64,000 nt of DNA from Nocardioides sp. Lineage in GTDB: Bacteria > Actinomycetota > Actinomycetes > Propionibacteriales > Nocardioidaceae. Below the pieces are notes generated by a model, which saw only the letters and a list, made by a program, of their open reading frames with translations, was not told the DNA's origin and did no database searches. Shown here in pieces: positions 19,697 through 28,600 of the stretch. The stretch spans positions 1 to 64,000 of the forward strand of contig NZ_JAOPWY010000107.1 of assembly GCF_025965415.1 (NCBI RefSeq), in the 5' to 3' direction. The stretch's first letter is position 1. Each line of letters opens with the position of its first letter. Made by a program: the position numbers and the translations under genes.

Positions 19697-20985
19697 CGGT
19701 TCTCCTCGTCGTGTGCACCGGAGCTGGTGCGGGGCATGTGCAGCCGGACCTCGGTGCCCTCGCCGGGAGCCGAGCGTACGTCGGCCCGGCCGCCGTGGCG
19801 CGCCATCCGGTCCACGATGCTGTTGCGGACGCCCTGGCGGTCGGTCGCGACCGCGTCGACGTCGAAGCCCGCGCCGCGGTCGCGGACGAAGACGTCCACC
19901 GCGCCGCCCGAGGTCTCGGCGAACACGTCGGCGCGCTGCGTGCCGGCGTGCTTGGCGACGTTGACCACGGCCTCGCGGGTGGCGTGCACGAGCGGACGCA
20001 GCGACTCGTCCAGCGGGCAGTCGCCGACGGTCACCACGTCGACGACCACGTTGTGCTGGGACTCGACGTCGGCGGCCATCTCCTTGAGGGCACCGGCCAG
20101 CGTGGTCGCGTCGCTGGACTCGGCCTCGAAGAGCCACTGGCGCAGGTCGCGCTCCTGCGAGCGGGCCAGCCGGGCGACGGTCGTCGCGTCGTGGGCGTTC
20201 TTCTGGATCAGGGCGAGGGTCTGGAGCACGGAGTCGTGGAGGTGGGCGGCCATGGCGGCGCGCTCCTGGGTGCGGACCCGCTCGGCGCGCTCGGCGCCGA
20301 GGTCGTTGATCAGCCGCACGGCCCACGGGCCGACCACGATCGCCAGTCCGAGCAGGCCCAGCAGCCCGGCGACCAGGACCGGCACCGCGAAGGTCGCCTG
20401 GCCGGCCGCCACCGCGAAGACGATGAGGGCGGTGACGATCAGGCCGAGCCCGGCCGCGATCCGGCCGTAGGCCGCCCACCCGCCGTTGCCGAAGACCGCG
20501 CGGAACGGGTCGATCCGTCCCGAGGAGTCGATCCAGCGCTCGCGCTGCGCCTCGTCGGCCTGGCGCCACAGCAGGGCGATGCCCGCGATGCCGAGGACGA
20601 CCGGCCAGAAGAGGACGCCCTGGCCGAAGATGCCCTCGAAGCCCAGCACCACGCCGAAGAACAGGGCACCGAGCGCGATCGCGGGGCCGGCGTCGCGCAG
20701 TCGCGACCGACGGCCGGGGCGCTTGCCGGTGCGGGTGGCGCTCTCGAGGCCGGGGGCGCTGACCTCGAAGCCCTGGTCGGCCGGCAGGAACACCCACAGG
20801 CCGGCGTAGAGCATGAGGCCGAAACCGCCGAGGAACGCCGTCGCGACGAAGAAGCACCGCACCCAGAGCACCGGCACCGCCAGGTGCGCGGCCAGGCCTG
20901 CCGCGACACCCCCCACGATCGGTGAGTGGGTGTCGCGGTAGGCGCGGCGGGCCTGGCCGGCCCGGGGCGAATGTGTCTGCGTCAT
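19693..20985 (-). CDS. PspC-domain sensor histidine kinase (NarL-type HisKA_3)
   Basis: N-term PspC SPIVGGVAAGLAAHLAVPVLWVRCFFVATAFLGGFGLMLYAGLWVFLP; kinase QERAAMAAHLHDSVLQTLALIQKNAHD and HATPase HATREAVVNVAKHAGTQRADV...DRGAGFDVDAV; overlaps the regulator start by 4 nt. Confidence 0.9.
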   Translation of the reverse strand: MTQTHSPRAGQARRAYRDTHSPIVGGVAAGLAAHLAVPVLWVRCFFVATAFLGGFGLMLYAGLWVFLPADQGFEVSAPGLESATRTGKRPGRRSRLRDAGPAIALGALFFGVVLGFEGIFGQGVLFWPVVLGIAGIALLWRQADEAQRERWIDSSGRIDPFRAVFGNGGWAAYGRIAAGLGLIVTALIVFAVAAGQATFAVPVLVAGLLGLLGLAIVVGPWAVRLINDLGAERAERVRTQERAAMAAHLHDSVLQTLALIQKNAHDATTVARLARSQERDLRQWLFEAESSDATTLAGALKEMAADVESQHNVVVDVVTVGDCPLDESLRPLVHATREAVVNVAKHAGTQRADVFAETSGGAVDVFVRDRGAGFDVDAVATDRQGVRNSIVDRMARHGGRADVRSAPGEGTEVRLHMPRTSSGAHDEENR

Positions 20986-21128
20986 CGTGTCTCCATCGTC
21001 GCAGGCGCGCACGTGCGCGACCATGAGGACTGACCCCGAGCCGACCCTGAGTCCGTCCGGGGTGGAGGCAGCCGCAATCAGGGCTGTCCCCGATGGTGCG
21101 GCCGGCCGCCGCGGACGAGAGTTGAGCC

Positions 21129-22406
21129 ATGGACAACGCCAGCACCGAACCCACCACCGGCACCGCCACCGGCGCGAGCGAGCAGCCCACGCCGCCGCCC
21201 ACCGGTCCCCGCGTCGACCGGGACCAGATGAGGGACCTCGGCCGACTGCGCCGCAGCGTCACCGACCGGCACATCGCCGGTGTCTCCGGCGGCATCGCCC
21301 GGCACCTCGACGTGGACCCGATCATCGTCCGGGTCGCCCTGGTGGTGGCGGCCTTCTTCGGCGGTGCCGGCCTGCTCGCCTACGTCGGCGCATGGATCCT
21401 GGTCCCCGAGGAGGGCACCGACGACCAGCCGCTGGGCCTCGACGAGCGCAGCCGCTCGCTCGCCCTCGCCGGGGTCGGCGTCCTCGCGCTGCTCTGCGCG
21501 GTCGGCGACTGGGCCGGCGCCTTCTGGTTCCCGTGGCCGCTGGCGATCGTCGCGGCCCTCGCCGTGTGGTTCCTGCACCGCAAGGACCGCTCGTCGCCCG
21601 GCCGCAGCCCCCGCCAGGGCTACGACTACGGCCACGGCTACGGCTACGGCTACGACCAGCCCGTGCCTCCCGGCGGGACCGCCGCGAGCGAGACGTCGTA
21701 CGCAGCTGCGACCGACGACCCGACGGCTCCCCCGACCTACGGTCCGGTCGTCGAGCCGGCGCAGTGGGGCGAGTACACCCGCGAGCCGCGCCGGCCGCGC
21801 AACCCGCGTCGCCGCGGACCGATCCTCTTCTTCTTCACGCTCGCGCTGGTCGCGCTGGCCGAGGGCGTCCTCGGTGTGGTCGACCTGGCCGGCGCGTCCG
21901 TCGCCGACAGCGCCTACCCCGCGCTGGCCCTCGGCCTCATCGCGACGATGCTGCTGGTCGGCTCCTTCTGGGGCCGTGCCGGGGGCCTGATCGCCCTGGG
22001 CGTCGTCGCCGCGGTGGCGACCGCCGGTGCCACCCTCGGCAACGACTTCCCCGACGACCGCTTCGACTACGCCCCGACGAGCGCCGCGCAGGTCGAGGAC
22101 AGCTACGACTTCGGTGGTGGCGTGCTCACGCTGGACCTGTCCGACGTCTCCGACGTGGACGCCCTCGACGGCCGCGACATCGCCATCGACGGCGTCGGGG
22201 GTCGGGTCGAGGTGATCGTCCCCGACGGGATGGACATCTCCGTCACGACCCAGGTCGTGGCCGGCGACAGCCGGGTCTTCGACCGCCAGCAGGACGGCTT
22301 CGACGTCGCCCTCGACAACATCCGGGACGGTGGGGACCAGGTCCCCGACATGTCCATCGCCATCGACCTGGTCGCCGGCGAGATCATCGTCCGCGAAGCC
22401 GCCTGA
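21129..22406 (+). CDS. PspC domain-containing membrane protein
   Basis: RQLRRSVTDRHIAGVSGGIARHLDVDPIIVRVALVVAAFFGGAGLLAYVGAWILVPEEG-type PspC, further TM helices and a C-terminal cell-surface-like domain; divergent from the kinase. Confidence 0.85.
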   Translation: MDNASTEPTTGTATGASEQPTPPPTGPRVDRDQMRDLGRLRRSVTDRHIAGVSGGIARHLDVDPIIVRVALVVAAFFGGAGLLAYVGAWILVPEEGTDDQPLGLDERSRSLALAGVGVLALLCAVGDWAGAFWFPWPLAIVAALAVWFLHRKDRSSPGRSPRQGYDYGHGYGYGYDQPVPPGGTAASETSYAAATDDPTAPPTYGPVVEPAQWGEYTREPRRPRNPRRRGPILFFFTLALVALAEGVLGVVDLAGASVADSAYPALALGLIATMLLVGSFWGRAGGLIALGVVAAVATAGATLGNDFPDDRFDYAPTSAAQVEDSYDFGGGVLTLDLSDVSDVDALDGRDIAIDGVGGRVEVIVPDGMDISVTTQVVAGDSRVFDRQQDGFDVALDNIRDGGDQVPDMSIAIDLVAGEIIVREAA

Positions 22407-22416
22407 GGAGCACACC

Positions 22417-22689
22417 ATGACCGACAACAGCTATGACACCGACCTCTACGGCTACGACGAGCCGATGACCGGCCCGCTCGACGCCCCCTCGAAGCCCTCC
22501 GGACGGCACCCGGTCAACATCACCCAGCTCGTCATGGGCGTCGCCTTCGCCGGCATGGTGCTGGTCTGGGCGCTCGTGCAGGGCGACGTGGTCGACACCA
22601 GCGAGCTGCGCTGGCTCCTGCCGATCCCGTGGCTCGCCGCCGGCGCGGCCGGGCTCGCCGCCACGGTGTGGCCCTCGCGCTCGCGCTGA
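22417..22689 (+). CDS. Small two-TM membrane protein downstream of PspC gene
   Basis: MTDNSYDTDLYGYDEPMTGPLDAPSKPSGRHPVNITQLVMGVAFAGMVLVWALV...; short intergenic gap, RBS-like GAGGAG. Confidence 0.75.
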   Translation: MTDNSYDTDLYGYDEPMTGPLDAPSKPSGRHPVNITQLVMGVAFAGMVLVWALVQGDVVDTSELRWLLPIPWLAAGAAGLAATVWPSRSR

Positions 22690-22693
22690 GCTC

Positions 22694-24412
22694 CTACCCG
22701 TCGACCTTCGTCGGGATGGGGGTGGTCTCGAGCGAGCAGGCGGGCAGGGCGAACCACCTGAGGTCGTCGAAGTCGGCGCCGAGGTGCGCCGGGTCCGACC
22801 AGTCCGGAGCCGATGCGGCAGCCATGATCGCGCGGCCCTCGTCGAGGTGCTCCCTGAGCACCGAGACGGGGGCCGTCGTCGTGTGCGAGGGCCACGTCAT
22901 CGTGCCGTCGGCGGCGTACGACACGTCGGCCAGGCGCAGCGGCGGCTCGACGGCGCCGGTGCGGTGGTGCCACAGGCCGGTCAGCGGGTCGAAGCGGTAG
23001 TCGCCCAGCAGCCGCCAGCCCTCGCGCGCCACGAGGCGGACGGCCTCCACGACGTAGGTGAAGACCTCCTCGTCGACGAAGTAGTTGAAGTTGACCCGCA
23101 CCCAGCCGGGCTTGATGCCCTCGCAGCCGCCGGCGATCTGGGCCTCGAACTGGTGGCTGGTGGCCAGGTCGATGTCGAGCAGCCGGTGGCCGTAGGGGCC
23201 GGCGCAGGAGCAGCCGCCGCGGGTCTGGATGCCGAAGAGGTCGTTGAGCAGCGCGACGACGTAGTTGTGGTGGAGGTAGGACCCGTCGGGCGCCTTGAGC
23301 ACGAAGGACACGATGGAGAGGCGCTGCGACTCGAGGTTGCCGAGGATCTGGATGGTCGGCTCGGCCACCCACGCCGCGACGGCGCGGCGCAGCATCTCCT
23401 CCTCGTGTGCCTGGATCGTCTCGACCCCGACGGCCTCCTTGAGCTGGAAGACCAGCCCGGCGCGGATCGACTCGACGATCGCCGGGGTGCCGCCCTCCTC
23501 GCGGTGCGCCTTGTCGTCGAGGTAGCGGTGCTCGGTCGGGTTGACGTACATGACGGTGCCGCCGCCGGGCACCACGGGCACGCGGTTGGTCATCAGCTCG
23601 CGGCGCACGACGAGCACACCGGGCGTGCCGGGTCCGCCGATGAACTTGTGCGGGCTGAGGAAGATCGCGTCCTTGCGCGAGCGGCCGGGGCCGTACATCT
23701 CGATGTCGACGTAGGGCGCGCAGGCGGCGAAGTCCCAGAAGCTCAAGGCCCCGTGCTCGTGCAGCAGGTCGGCCACGCCCTCCGTGTCGGTGACGATGCC
23801 GGTGACGTTGGAGGCGGCCGAGAAGGAGCCGATCTTGAGCGGCCGGTCGGCGTGCCGCTCGAGCTCCTCGCGCAGGTGGTCGAGCGAGACCCGGCCGTCG
23901 GCGTCCTCGTGGATGGTCACCACGTCGGCGATGGTCTCGCGCCACGGGATCTCGTTGGAGTGGTGCTCGAAGGGCCCGATGAAGACGACCGGGCGCTGGT
24001 CGGCGGGGATCTGGGCGCTCAGGTCGTAGGCGTCGTCGAGCGCCGCCGGGATGCGCAGGCCGAGGATGCCGATCAGCTTGTCGATCGCGGCGGTGCTGCC
24101 CGACCCGCAGAAGACGACGACCGTCTCGTCGTCGCCGCCGACCCCGTCGCGCACGAGCCGCCGCGCGTCCTCGCGCAGCCGCGTCGTCTGCAGGCCGGTG
24201 CCGCTCGCCTCGGTGTGGGTGTTGGCGTAGGCCGGCAGCACCTCGTGGCGGATGAAGTCCTCGATGAAGCTCAGGCTGCGGCCCGACGCGGTGTAGTCGG
24301 CGTACGTCACCCGGCGGGGGCCGTAGGGGCCCTGCATCACCTGGTCGTCGCCGATGACGGACGCGCGGATGCGCTCGAGGAGGGCGGACGCGGCAGCCGA
24401 GTCGTGCTTCAC
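22694..24412 (-). CDS. Aminotransferase class V-fold PLP-dependent enzyme (cysteine desulfurase-like)
   Basis: GPYGPRRVTYADYTASGRSLSFIEDFIRHEVLPAYANTHTEASGTGLQTTRLREDARRLVRDGVGG...SFWDFAACAPYVDIEMYGPGRSRKDAIFLSPHKFIGGPGTPGVLVVRREL; conserved PLP Lys context. Confidence 0.85.
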   Translation of the reverse strand: MKHDSAAASALLERIRASVIGDDQVMQGPYGPRRVTYADYTASGRSLSFIEDFIRHEVLPAYANTHTEASGTGLQTTRLREDARRLVRDGVGGDDETVVVFCGSGSTAAIDKLIGILGLRIPAALDDAYDLSAQIPADQRPVVFIGPFEHHSNEIPWRETIADVVTIHEDADGRVSLDHLREELERHADRPLKIGSFSAASNVTGIVTDTEGVADLLHEHGALSFWDFAACAPYVDIEMYGPGRSRKDAIFLSPHKFIGGPGTPGVLVVRRELMTNRVPVVPGGGTVMYVNPTEHRYLDDKAHREEGGTPAIVESIRAGLVFQLKEAVGVETIQAHEEEMLRRAVAAWVAEPTIQILGNLESQRLSIVSFVLKAPDGSYLHHNYVVALLNDLFGIQTRGGCSCAGPYGHRLLDIDLATSHQFEAQIAGGCEGIKPGWVRVNFNYFVDEEVFTYVVEAVRLVAREGWRLLGDYRFDPLTGLWHHRTGAVEPPLRLADVSYAADGTMTWPSHTTTAPVSVLREHLDEGRAIMAAASAPDWSDPAHLGADFDDLRWFALPACSLETTPIPTKVDG

Positions 24413-24449
24413 GGTCCGAGGGTACGCCGGTGCGAGGGGGCGCCTTCCA

Positions 24450-25457
24450 TCAACGGAAGCCGGCGCCGCGCACCTCCGCCAGCGCCGCCTCGGGGTGGTC
24501 GGTGATGACCCCGTCGACGCCGGCGGCGAGCAGCGCCCGCACCTCCGCGGCCATGTCGCCCAGCGCGTCCGGGGCGTCCCCGTGGCGGAGATTGCTCGGC
24601 AGGAAGCGGTTCTCGCCCCTCACCGTCCACACGTGGACGGTCAGCCCGCGGCGGTGGGCGTCGCGGACCAGGCTCGAGGGCTCGCCGATCGCCCCGGTGC
24701 GGTCACGCGGCAGGACCAGCGAGGTGTGCGGCCCGATGCCGTCGGCGTACTCGTCGATCCCGTCCAACGCCTCCGGGGTCAGCTCGTCCCCGACCTCGAT
24801 CAGCTGGATCAGCGGCAGCCGGGTCCGGCCGGCGAGCCGGCGGAGGATGGCGGACTCGAACGACAGGAGTCCGACCCGCGCCCAGGGATGGTCGAGGCCC
24901 TGGCGCGCCAGCCCGCGCAGCAGGGGGACGTCGAGCGGCAACCCGATCGCGTCGTGGTGGGCGGCGTGCTTGAGCTCGAGGAGCACCCCGACCGGACGGC
25001 CGCGACGGATCGACTCCGCGCCGACCATGGCCAGCACCTCGGTGAGCGTCGGGATGCCCTCGGCACCGTCGTACGCCGTGTTGCCGGGGCGCGTCGACGG
25101 CATCCGCTCGCGGGTGGCGAGCGTCTTGAGCTGCGGAAGGGTGAGGTCCTGCACGAACCAGCCGTGCTGCTCCTCCCCGTCGACGGTGAGGGTGCGGCGC
25201 AGGTCGGCGAGCTCGGTGCGACCCGCGACGTCGGTGGTCGCGCTGAGCTCGAGGTCGTGCCGGGCGACCAGCACCCCGTCACGCGTGGCGACGAGGTCCA
25301 GCTCGATGTCGTCGACGCCCATCCGGATGGCCGTCCGGTAGGCGTCGAGGGTGTGCTCGGGACGGTGCCCGCTCGCACCGCGGTGCGCGACCACGGCAGG
25401 CGTGAGGACCAACGACGGGGCCGACTCGAGCGCCTCGCGGGTCACCGTCATGCCCAC
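24450..25457 (-). CDS. Glycerophosphodiester phosphodiesterase (GDPD)
   Basis: VVAHRGASGHRPEHTLDAYRTAIRMGVDDIELDLVATRDGVLVARHDLELSATTDVAGRTELADLRR...; HRG...PE(H/N)T and DxE motifs. Confidence 0.9.
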   Translation of the reverse strand: MGMTVTREALESAPSLVLTPAVVAHRGASGHRPEHTLDAYRTAIRMGVDDIELDLVATRDGVLVARHDLELSATTDVAGRTELADLRRTLTVDGEEQHGWFVQDLTLPQLKTLATRERMPSTRPGNTAYDGAEGIPTLTEVLAMVGAESIRRGRPVGVLLELKHAAHHDAIGLPLDVPLLRGLARQGLDHPWARVGLLSFESAILRRLAGRTRLPLIQLIEVGDELTPEALDGIDEYADGIGPHTSLVLPRDRTGAIGEPSSLVRDAHRRGLTVHVWTVRGENRFLPSNLRHGDAPDALGDMAAEVRALLAAGVDGVITDHPEAALAEVRGAGFR

Positions 25458-25499
25458 AGGCTGCCGGGCCCCGGAGGCCGTCCGGCGACCTCAGGGTGA

Positions 25500-26060
25500 A
25501 TGGCGCATGATGAGCGCGTGACGCTCCCGAGCTTCCCGGCCCTGACCTCCCTCCCCGCCGTCGACCACCCCGACCTGGTGGCCCCACCCGTCGCCGCGGC
25601 GCTCGCCGCCTGGCCGGGTGCGGCCGGGATCGCCGTCGTGGACATCGACCCGGACCTCGCCGACACCGCGGCGATGAGTGAGGCGTACGACATCTCGATG
25701 ACCGCGGGCGGCAACTGCGTCGTCGTCTCGGGGGCGCGGGCCGGTGACGAGCGGATCGCGGCGTGCGTGGTCCGCGCCGACACCCGCGCCGACGTCAACA
25801 CGCTCGTGCGCAAGATGCTCGACGTCCGCAAGGCGTCGTTCCTGCCGATGGAGCGGGCGGTCGCCGAGACCGGGATGGAGTACGGCGGCATCACCCCGCT
25901 CGGGCTGCCCGACGGCTGGCGGGTCCTGGTCCACGACGCGCTCCTCGAGGAGCCGGTCGTCGTCATCGGCAGTGGCGTACGCCGCTCCAAGCTCCTGGTG
26001 CCGGGGCGGCTGCTGGCCGACCTGCCGGGCGCCGAGGTGGTGCCGGACCTCGGCCGGTGA
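25500..26060 (+). CDS. YbaK/EbsC-family putative aminoacyl-tRNA deacylase
   Basis: AEAYDISM/CVVVSGARAGDERIAACVVRADTRADVNTLVRKMLDVRKASFLPMERAVAETGMEYGGITPLGLPDGWRVLVHDALLEEPVVVIGSGVRRSKLLVPGRLLADL; exact start uncertain. Confidence 0.82.
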   Translation: MAHDERVTLPSFPALTSLPAVDHPDLVAPPVAAALAAWPGAAGIAVVDIDPDLADTAAMSEAYDISMTAGGNCVVVSGARAGDERIAACVVRADTRADVNTLVRKMLDVRKASFLPMERAVAETGMEYGGITPLGLPDGWRVLVHDALLEEPVVVIGSGVRRSKLLVPGRLLADLPGAEVVPDLGR

Positions 26061-26131
26061 GCTGCTGCCGGGCATGACGCACGTCGGCTCGGGTACTGCC
26101 GGGACCCACCACCTCGACCACTGGAGACTCC

Positions 26132-26836
26132 TTGTCCGACCGCCCGGATCCCCGGCCCTCCCGGAGGGGCGGACCCCGCCTGCTCTCCGTCCGGTCGGCC
26201 CCCGACCCGGAGGGCATCGTCCTCGTGCTGCACGGCGGCGCGCACCGCGGGGAGCAGGCGATGGTGAGCCCGACCCAGCTGTCGGTGCTGCGGATGGTGC
26301 CGGTCGCGCACCGCATCGCCCGCGCAGGACGGTCGCGCCTGGCGGTCCACCGGCTGCTCAACTCCCACCGCGGGTGGGACTCGGGCACGACGCCGGTCAT
26401 GGACGTCGCGTGGGCGCTCGACCGGGTCACCGAGCAGCACGGCGACGTGCCGGTGGCCCTCGTCGGCCACTCGCTCGGCGGCCGGGCCGCGCTGCTGGGC
26501 GGTGACGCTCCGCAGGTGCGCACCGTGGTGGCCCTCAACCCCTGGGTGCTCCCGAGCGACCGGGTCGACCTGAGCGGTCGCCGGGTCCTGGTCGTGCACG
26601 GCAGCGAGGACCGCATCGCCCTCCCCGCACGGTCCGCGGAGATGGCACGTCGGCTCTCGGGGGACGCCTCGGTCGGCTACGTCTCCGTGCCCGGTGCCCG
26701 CCACGCGATGCTGCGTCAGGGCCGCACCTTCGAGACGCTCGCCGCCGACTTCGTCACCGCGACCCTGCTCGGGGCAGAGCCGCGCACCCGCGCCGTGGCG
26801 GCGGTCCTCGACGGCGACACGTTCGTGGACGCCTGA
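26132..26836 (+). CDS. Alpha/beta hydrolase
   Basis: GIVLVLHGGAHRGEQ...VALVGHSLGGRAALLGGD...VLVVHGSEDRIALPARSAEMARRL...VPGARHAMLRQG; nucleophile GHSLG; TTG start. Confidence 0.85.
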   Translation: MSDRPDPRPSRRGGPRLLSVRSAPDPEGIVLVLHGGAHRGEQAMVSPTQLSVLRMVPVAHRIARAGRSRLAVHRLLNSHRGWDSGTTPVMDVAWALDRVTEQHGDVPVALVGHSLGGRAALLGGDAPQVRTVVALNPWVLPSDRVDLSGRRVLVVHGSEDRIALPARSAEMARRLSGDASVGYVSVPGARHAMLRQGRTFETLAADFVTATLLGAEPRTRAVAAVLDGDTFVDA

Positions 26837-26887
26837 CGCTCGATAACCATTCGTTGACCGGGCCCTCCCGAACCTAGGATCGGGCCA

Positions 26888-28600
26888 GTGAGAACACTGC
26901 CTGTCGCCGACCCCGGAACACCGGACCACCGCACCCCCGGCAGGTTCCTGTGGTGGCTGGCCCGGCAGCAGGTGCCCACCCTGCTCGGCGGGATGGCGTT
27001 CGGGATCGTGTGGATGTCGTGCCAGGCCGTGATGCCTGCCGTGCTGGGGCGCGCGATCGACCGCGGCGTGGCCGACAAGGACCAGGGACAGCTCGTGCTC
27101 TGGGCCGGCGTGATGCTCACGATCGGGCTGCTCCAGGCGGTCACCGGGATCATGCGGCACCGGTTCGCGGTGACCAACTGGCTCACCGCCTCCTACCGGA
27201 TCGTGCAGCTCACCACCCGGCAGTCGGTGCGGCTGGGCGGCTCGCTGCCGCGCAAGGTCAGCACCGGCGAGGTGATCGCGATCGGCACGACCGACCTCGA
27301 CCACATCGGCAACGTGATGGACGTGACCGCCCGTTTCGCCGGTGCGATCGTCTCGTTCTTCCTCGTGTCGGCGATCCTGCTCAGCACGTCGGTCCAGCTC
27401 GGCCTGCTCGTGCTGCTCGGCGTGCCGCTGCTGCTCCTGGTCATGGGACCGATCCTCAAGCCGCTCCAGGCACGCAGCGCCACCGAGCGCCAGATGCGGT
27501 CCGACCTCTCCAACACCGGCACCGACATCGTCGGCGGCCTCCGCGTCCTGCGCGGGATCGGCGGTGAGGGCGTCTTCCTCGACCGCTACCGCCGCGAGTC
27601 GCAGGCAACCCGGACGGCCGCCGTCAACGTCGCCAAGCTGCAGTCCGTCCTCGACGCCCTGCAGGTCTTCCTGCCGGGCATCTTCGTGGTGCTCGTGGTC
27701 TGGCTGGGCGCCCGCTCGGCCGTGACGGGCGCGATCTCCGCCGGCGAGCTGGTCGCGTTCTACGGCTACTCCGCGTTCCTGATGCTGCCTCTGCGCACCG
27801 CGACCGAGTTCGCCAACAAGCTGATCCGCGGCCGCGTCGCCGCCTCGCGCGTGTGCCGCGTGATGGCGCTGGAGCCCGACGTCGTCGAGCCGGTCTCCCC
27901 GGCCGCCGTCCCCGCGCCCGGCTCCGAGCTGTACGACGCCCGCTCGGGCCTCCGGGTCCGACCGGGCCTGCTCACCGCGATCGTCTCGGACCAGCCCGAC
28001 GACTCCGCGCTGCTGGCCGACCGGCTCGGGCTCTGCTCGGCCCAGCAGGACGACGAGGTGTCCCTGGGCGGGACGCCGCTGACCTCGCTGCGCCACGCCG
28101 ACGTCCGCGAGCGGATCATGGTGTCCGACACCGGCGCGGCCCTCTTCGCCGGCCGGCTGGCCGACCGGATCGACGAGCGTGGCAACGGCGACGTCGAGAA
28201 GGCGCTGTTCACCGCGTCGGCCGAGGACATCCTCGAGGCGCTGCCCGAGGGCCTCGACTCCGTCGTCACCGAGAAGGGGCGCTCCTTCTCCGGCGGCCAG
28301 CGCCAGCGCCTCGTCCTGGCCCGGGCGCTCGCGGCCGACCCGGAGATCCTCGTGCTGGTCGAGCCCACCAGCGCGGTCGACGCCCACACGGAGGCGCGGA
28401 TCGCCGCCCGCCTGCGGGCGCACCGCGCGGGTCGGACGACGGTCGTCACGACGGTGAGCCCGCTGCTGCTCGACGCCGTCGACGAGGTGGCCTTCCTGGT
28501 CGACGGCCGGGTCGTCGCGGTCGGCACCCACGCGGACCTCCTGTCCGAGGTCGCGGCCTACCGCCGGGTCGTCGTACGCGATGTGGAGGCAGTCGTATGA
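26888..28600 (+). CDS. ABC exporter half-transporter (TMD-NBD), NBD apparently degenerate
   Basis: TMD plus NBD with intact signature FSGGQRQRLVLARAL and D-loop TSAVD, but Walker A position reads LLTAIVSDQPDDSALLADRL, Walker B LVLVEPTSAVD, H-loop position VVTTVSPLL. Confidence 0.88.
   Translation: MRTLPVADPGTPDHRTPGRFLWWLARQQVPTLLGGMAFGIVWMSCQAVMPAVLGRAIDRGVADKDQGQLVLWAGVMLTIGLLQAVTGIMRHRFAVTNWLTASYRIVQLTTRQSVRLGGSLPRKVSTGEVIAIGTTDLDHIGNVMDVTARFAGAIVSFFLVSAILLSTSVQLGLLVLLGVPLLLLVMGPILKPLQARSATERQMRSDLSNTGTDIVGGLRVLRGIGGEGVFLDRYRRESQATRTAAVNVAKLQSVLDALQVFLPGIFVVLVVWLGARSAVTGAISAGELVAFYGYSAFLMLPLRTATEFANKLIRGRVAASRVCRVMALEPDVVEPVSPAAVPAPGSELYDARSGLRVRPGLLTAIVSDQPDDSALLADRLGLCSAQQDDEVSLGGTPLTSLRHADVRERIMVSDTGAALFAGRLADRIDERGNGDVEKALFTASAEDILEALPEGLDSVVTEKGRSFSGGQRQRLVLARALAADPEILVLVEPTSAVDAHTEARIAARLRAHRAGRTTVVTTVSPLLLDAVDEVAFLVDGRVVAVGTHADLLSEVAAYRRVVVRDVEAVV

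Noticed and set aside
21098-21109. GCGGCCGGCCGC palindrome as an operator
   Set aside because: 12-bp GC-only palindromes are expected by chance at this GC content.
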